DNA of 6,062 nt from Gammaproteobacteria bacterium (GTDB lineage: Bacteria; Pseudomonadota; Gammaproteobacteria; UBA9214). A program made the position numbers and the translations under genes. The stretch covers positions 1-6,062 of the forward strand of contig JAUVNM010000119.1 in assembly GCA_030599705.1 (NCBI GenBank), in the 5' to 3' direction. The notes beneath the pieces were generated by a model. It was not told the origin of the DNA. It did not search any database and worked only from the letters and a program-made list of their open reading frames with translations. Positions 6,004 to 6,062 of this stretch are shown here, piece after piece (the stretch's first letter is position 1; each line of letters opens with the position of its first letter).

Positions 6004-6062
6004 ATGATGCGTAATACTTCAAGCCTGTTGCTGGTGCTGCTGTTGGCCATGCAGTTGGGTAC
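6004..6062 (+). CDS. Start of an exported protein (3' truncated)
   Basis: A plus-strand frame runs open to the window edge. It reads MMRNTSSLLLVLLLAMQLG from ATG 6004: a basic n-region followed by a leucine-rich hydrophobic core, as in a Sec signal peptide or N-terminal membrane anchor. ATG 5998 and ATG 6007 are in the same frame. CAAGG at 5990-5994 is the only Shine-Dalgarno candidate; its spacing is best for 6004, short for 5998 and long for 6007. It touches the end of the REP element. Only about 20 codons are visible, so the product cannot be named. Confidence 0.6.
   Translation, partial: MMRNTSSLLLVLLLAMQLG

Overview
The window looks like a moderately GC-rich gammaproteobacterial chromosome segment. 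Three things suggest this: a large RTX-type secreted protein, REP palindromes of the type common in Pseudomonas and related Gammaproteobacteria, and a HigB/HigA-like toxin-antitoxin pair. The exact genus cannot be read from the sequence.

Layout from left to right. (1) 1-2109, plus strand: the C-terminal ~700 residues of an RTX calcium-binding protein cut by the left window edge. It has two blocks of nonapeptide repeats, the second containing five near-identical 54-bp units, and ends in a haemolysin-related C-terminal domain. (2) 2182-2874, plus strand: a compact type II toxin-antitoxin operon with the RelE/HigB (Gp49-like) toxin first and the XRE-family antitoxin second, overlapping by 8 bp. 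It is preceded by a near-consensus sigma-70 promoter with a perfect inverted repeat between the -35 and -10 boxes. (3) 2908-3543 (or 3603), minus strand: an exported START/SRPBCC-domain protein, convergent with the antitoxin gene. (4) 3638-5844, plus strand, divergent from the START gene: a possible 27-codon ORF, then 3 bp later a cobalamin-binding radical SAM enzyme, then by an ATGA overlap a ferritin-like diiron-carboxylate protein. (5) 5873-5992: a REP/REPIN-like inverted pair. (6) 5998/6004 onward: the start of an exported protein cut by the right edge.

The most interesting part is the radical SAM/diiron pair. Overlapping stop and start codons strongly suggest coupled expression of two oxidative or radical metalloenzymes, but no substrate can be read from the sequence. 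The tiny ORF just upstream could be a peptide substrate, a translational leader, or nothing; only comparative data can decide. The toxin-antitoxin promoter is the clearest regulatory structure: its predicted transcription start falls almost on the best toxin start codon, which implies a leaderless or near-leaderless mRNA.
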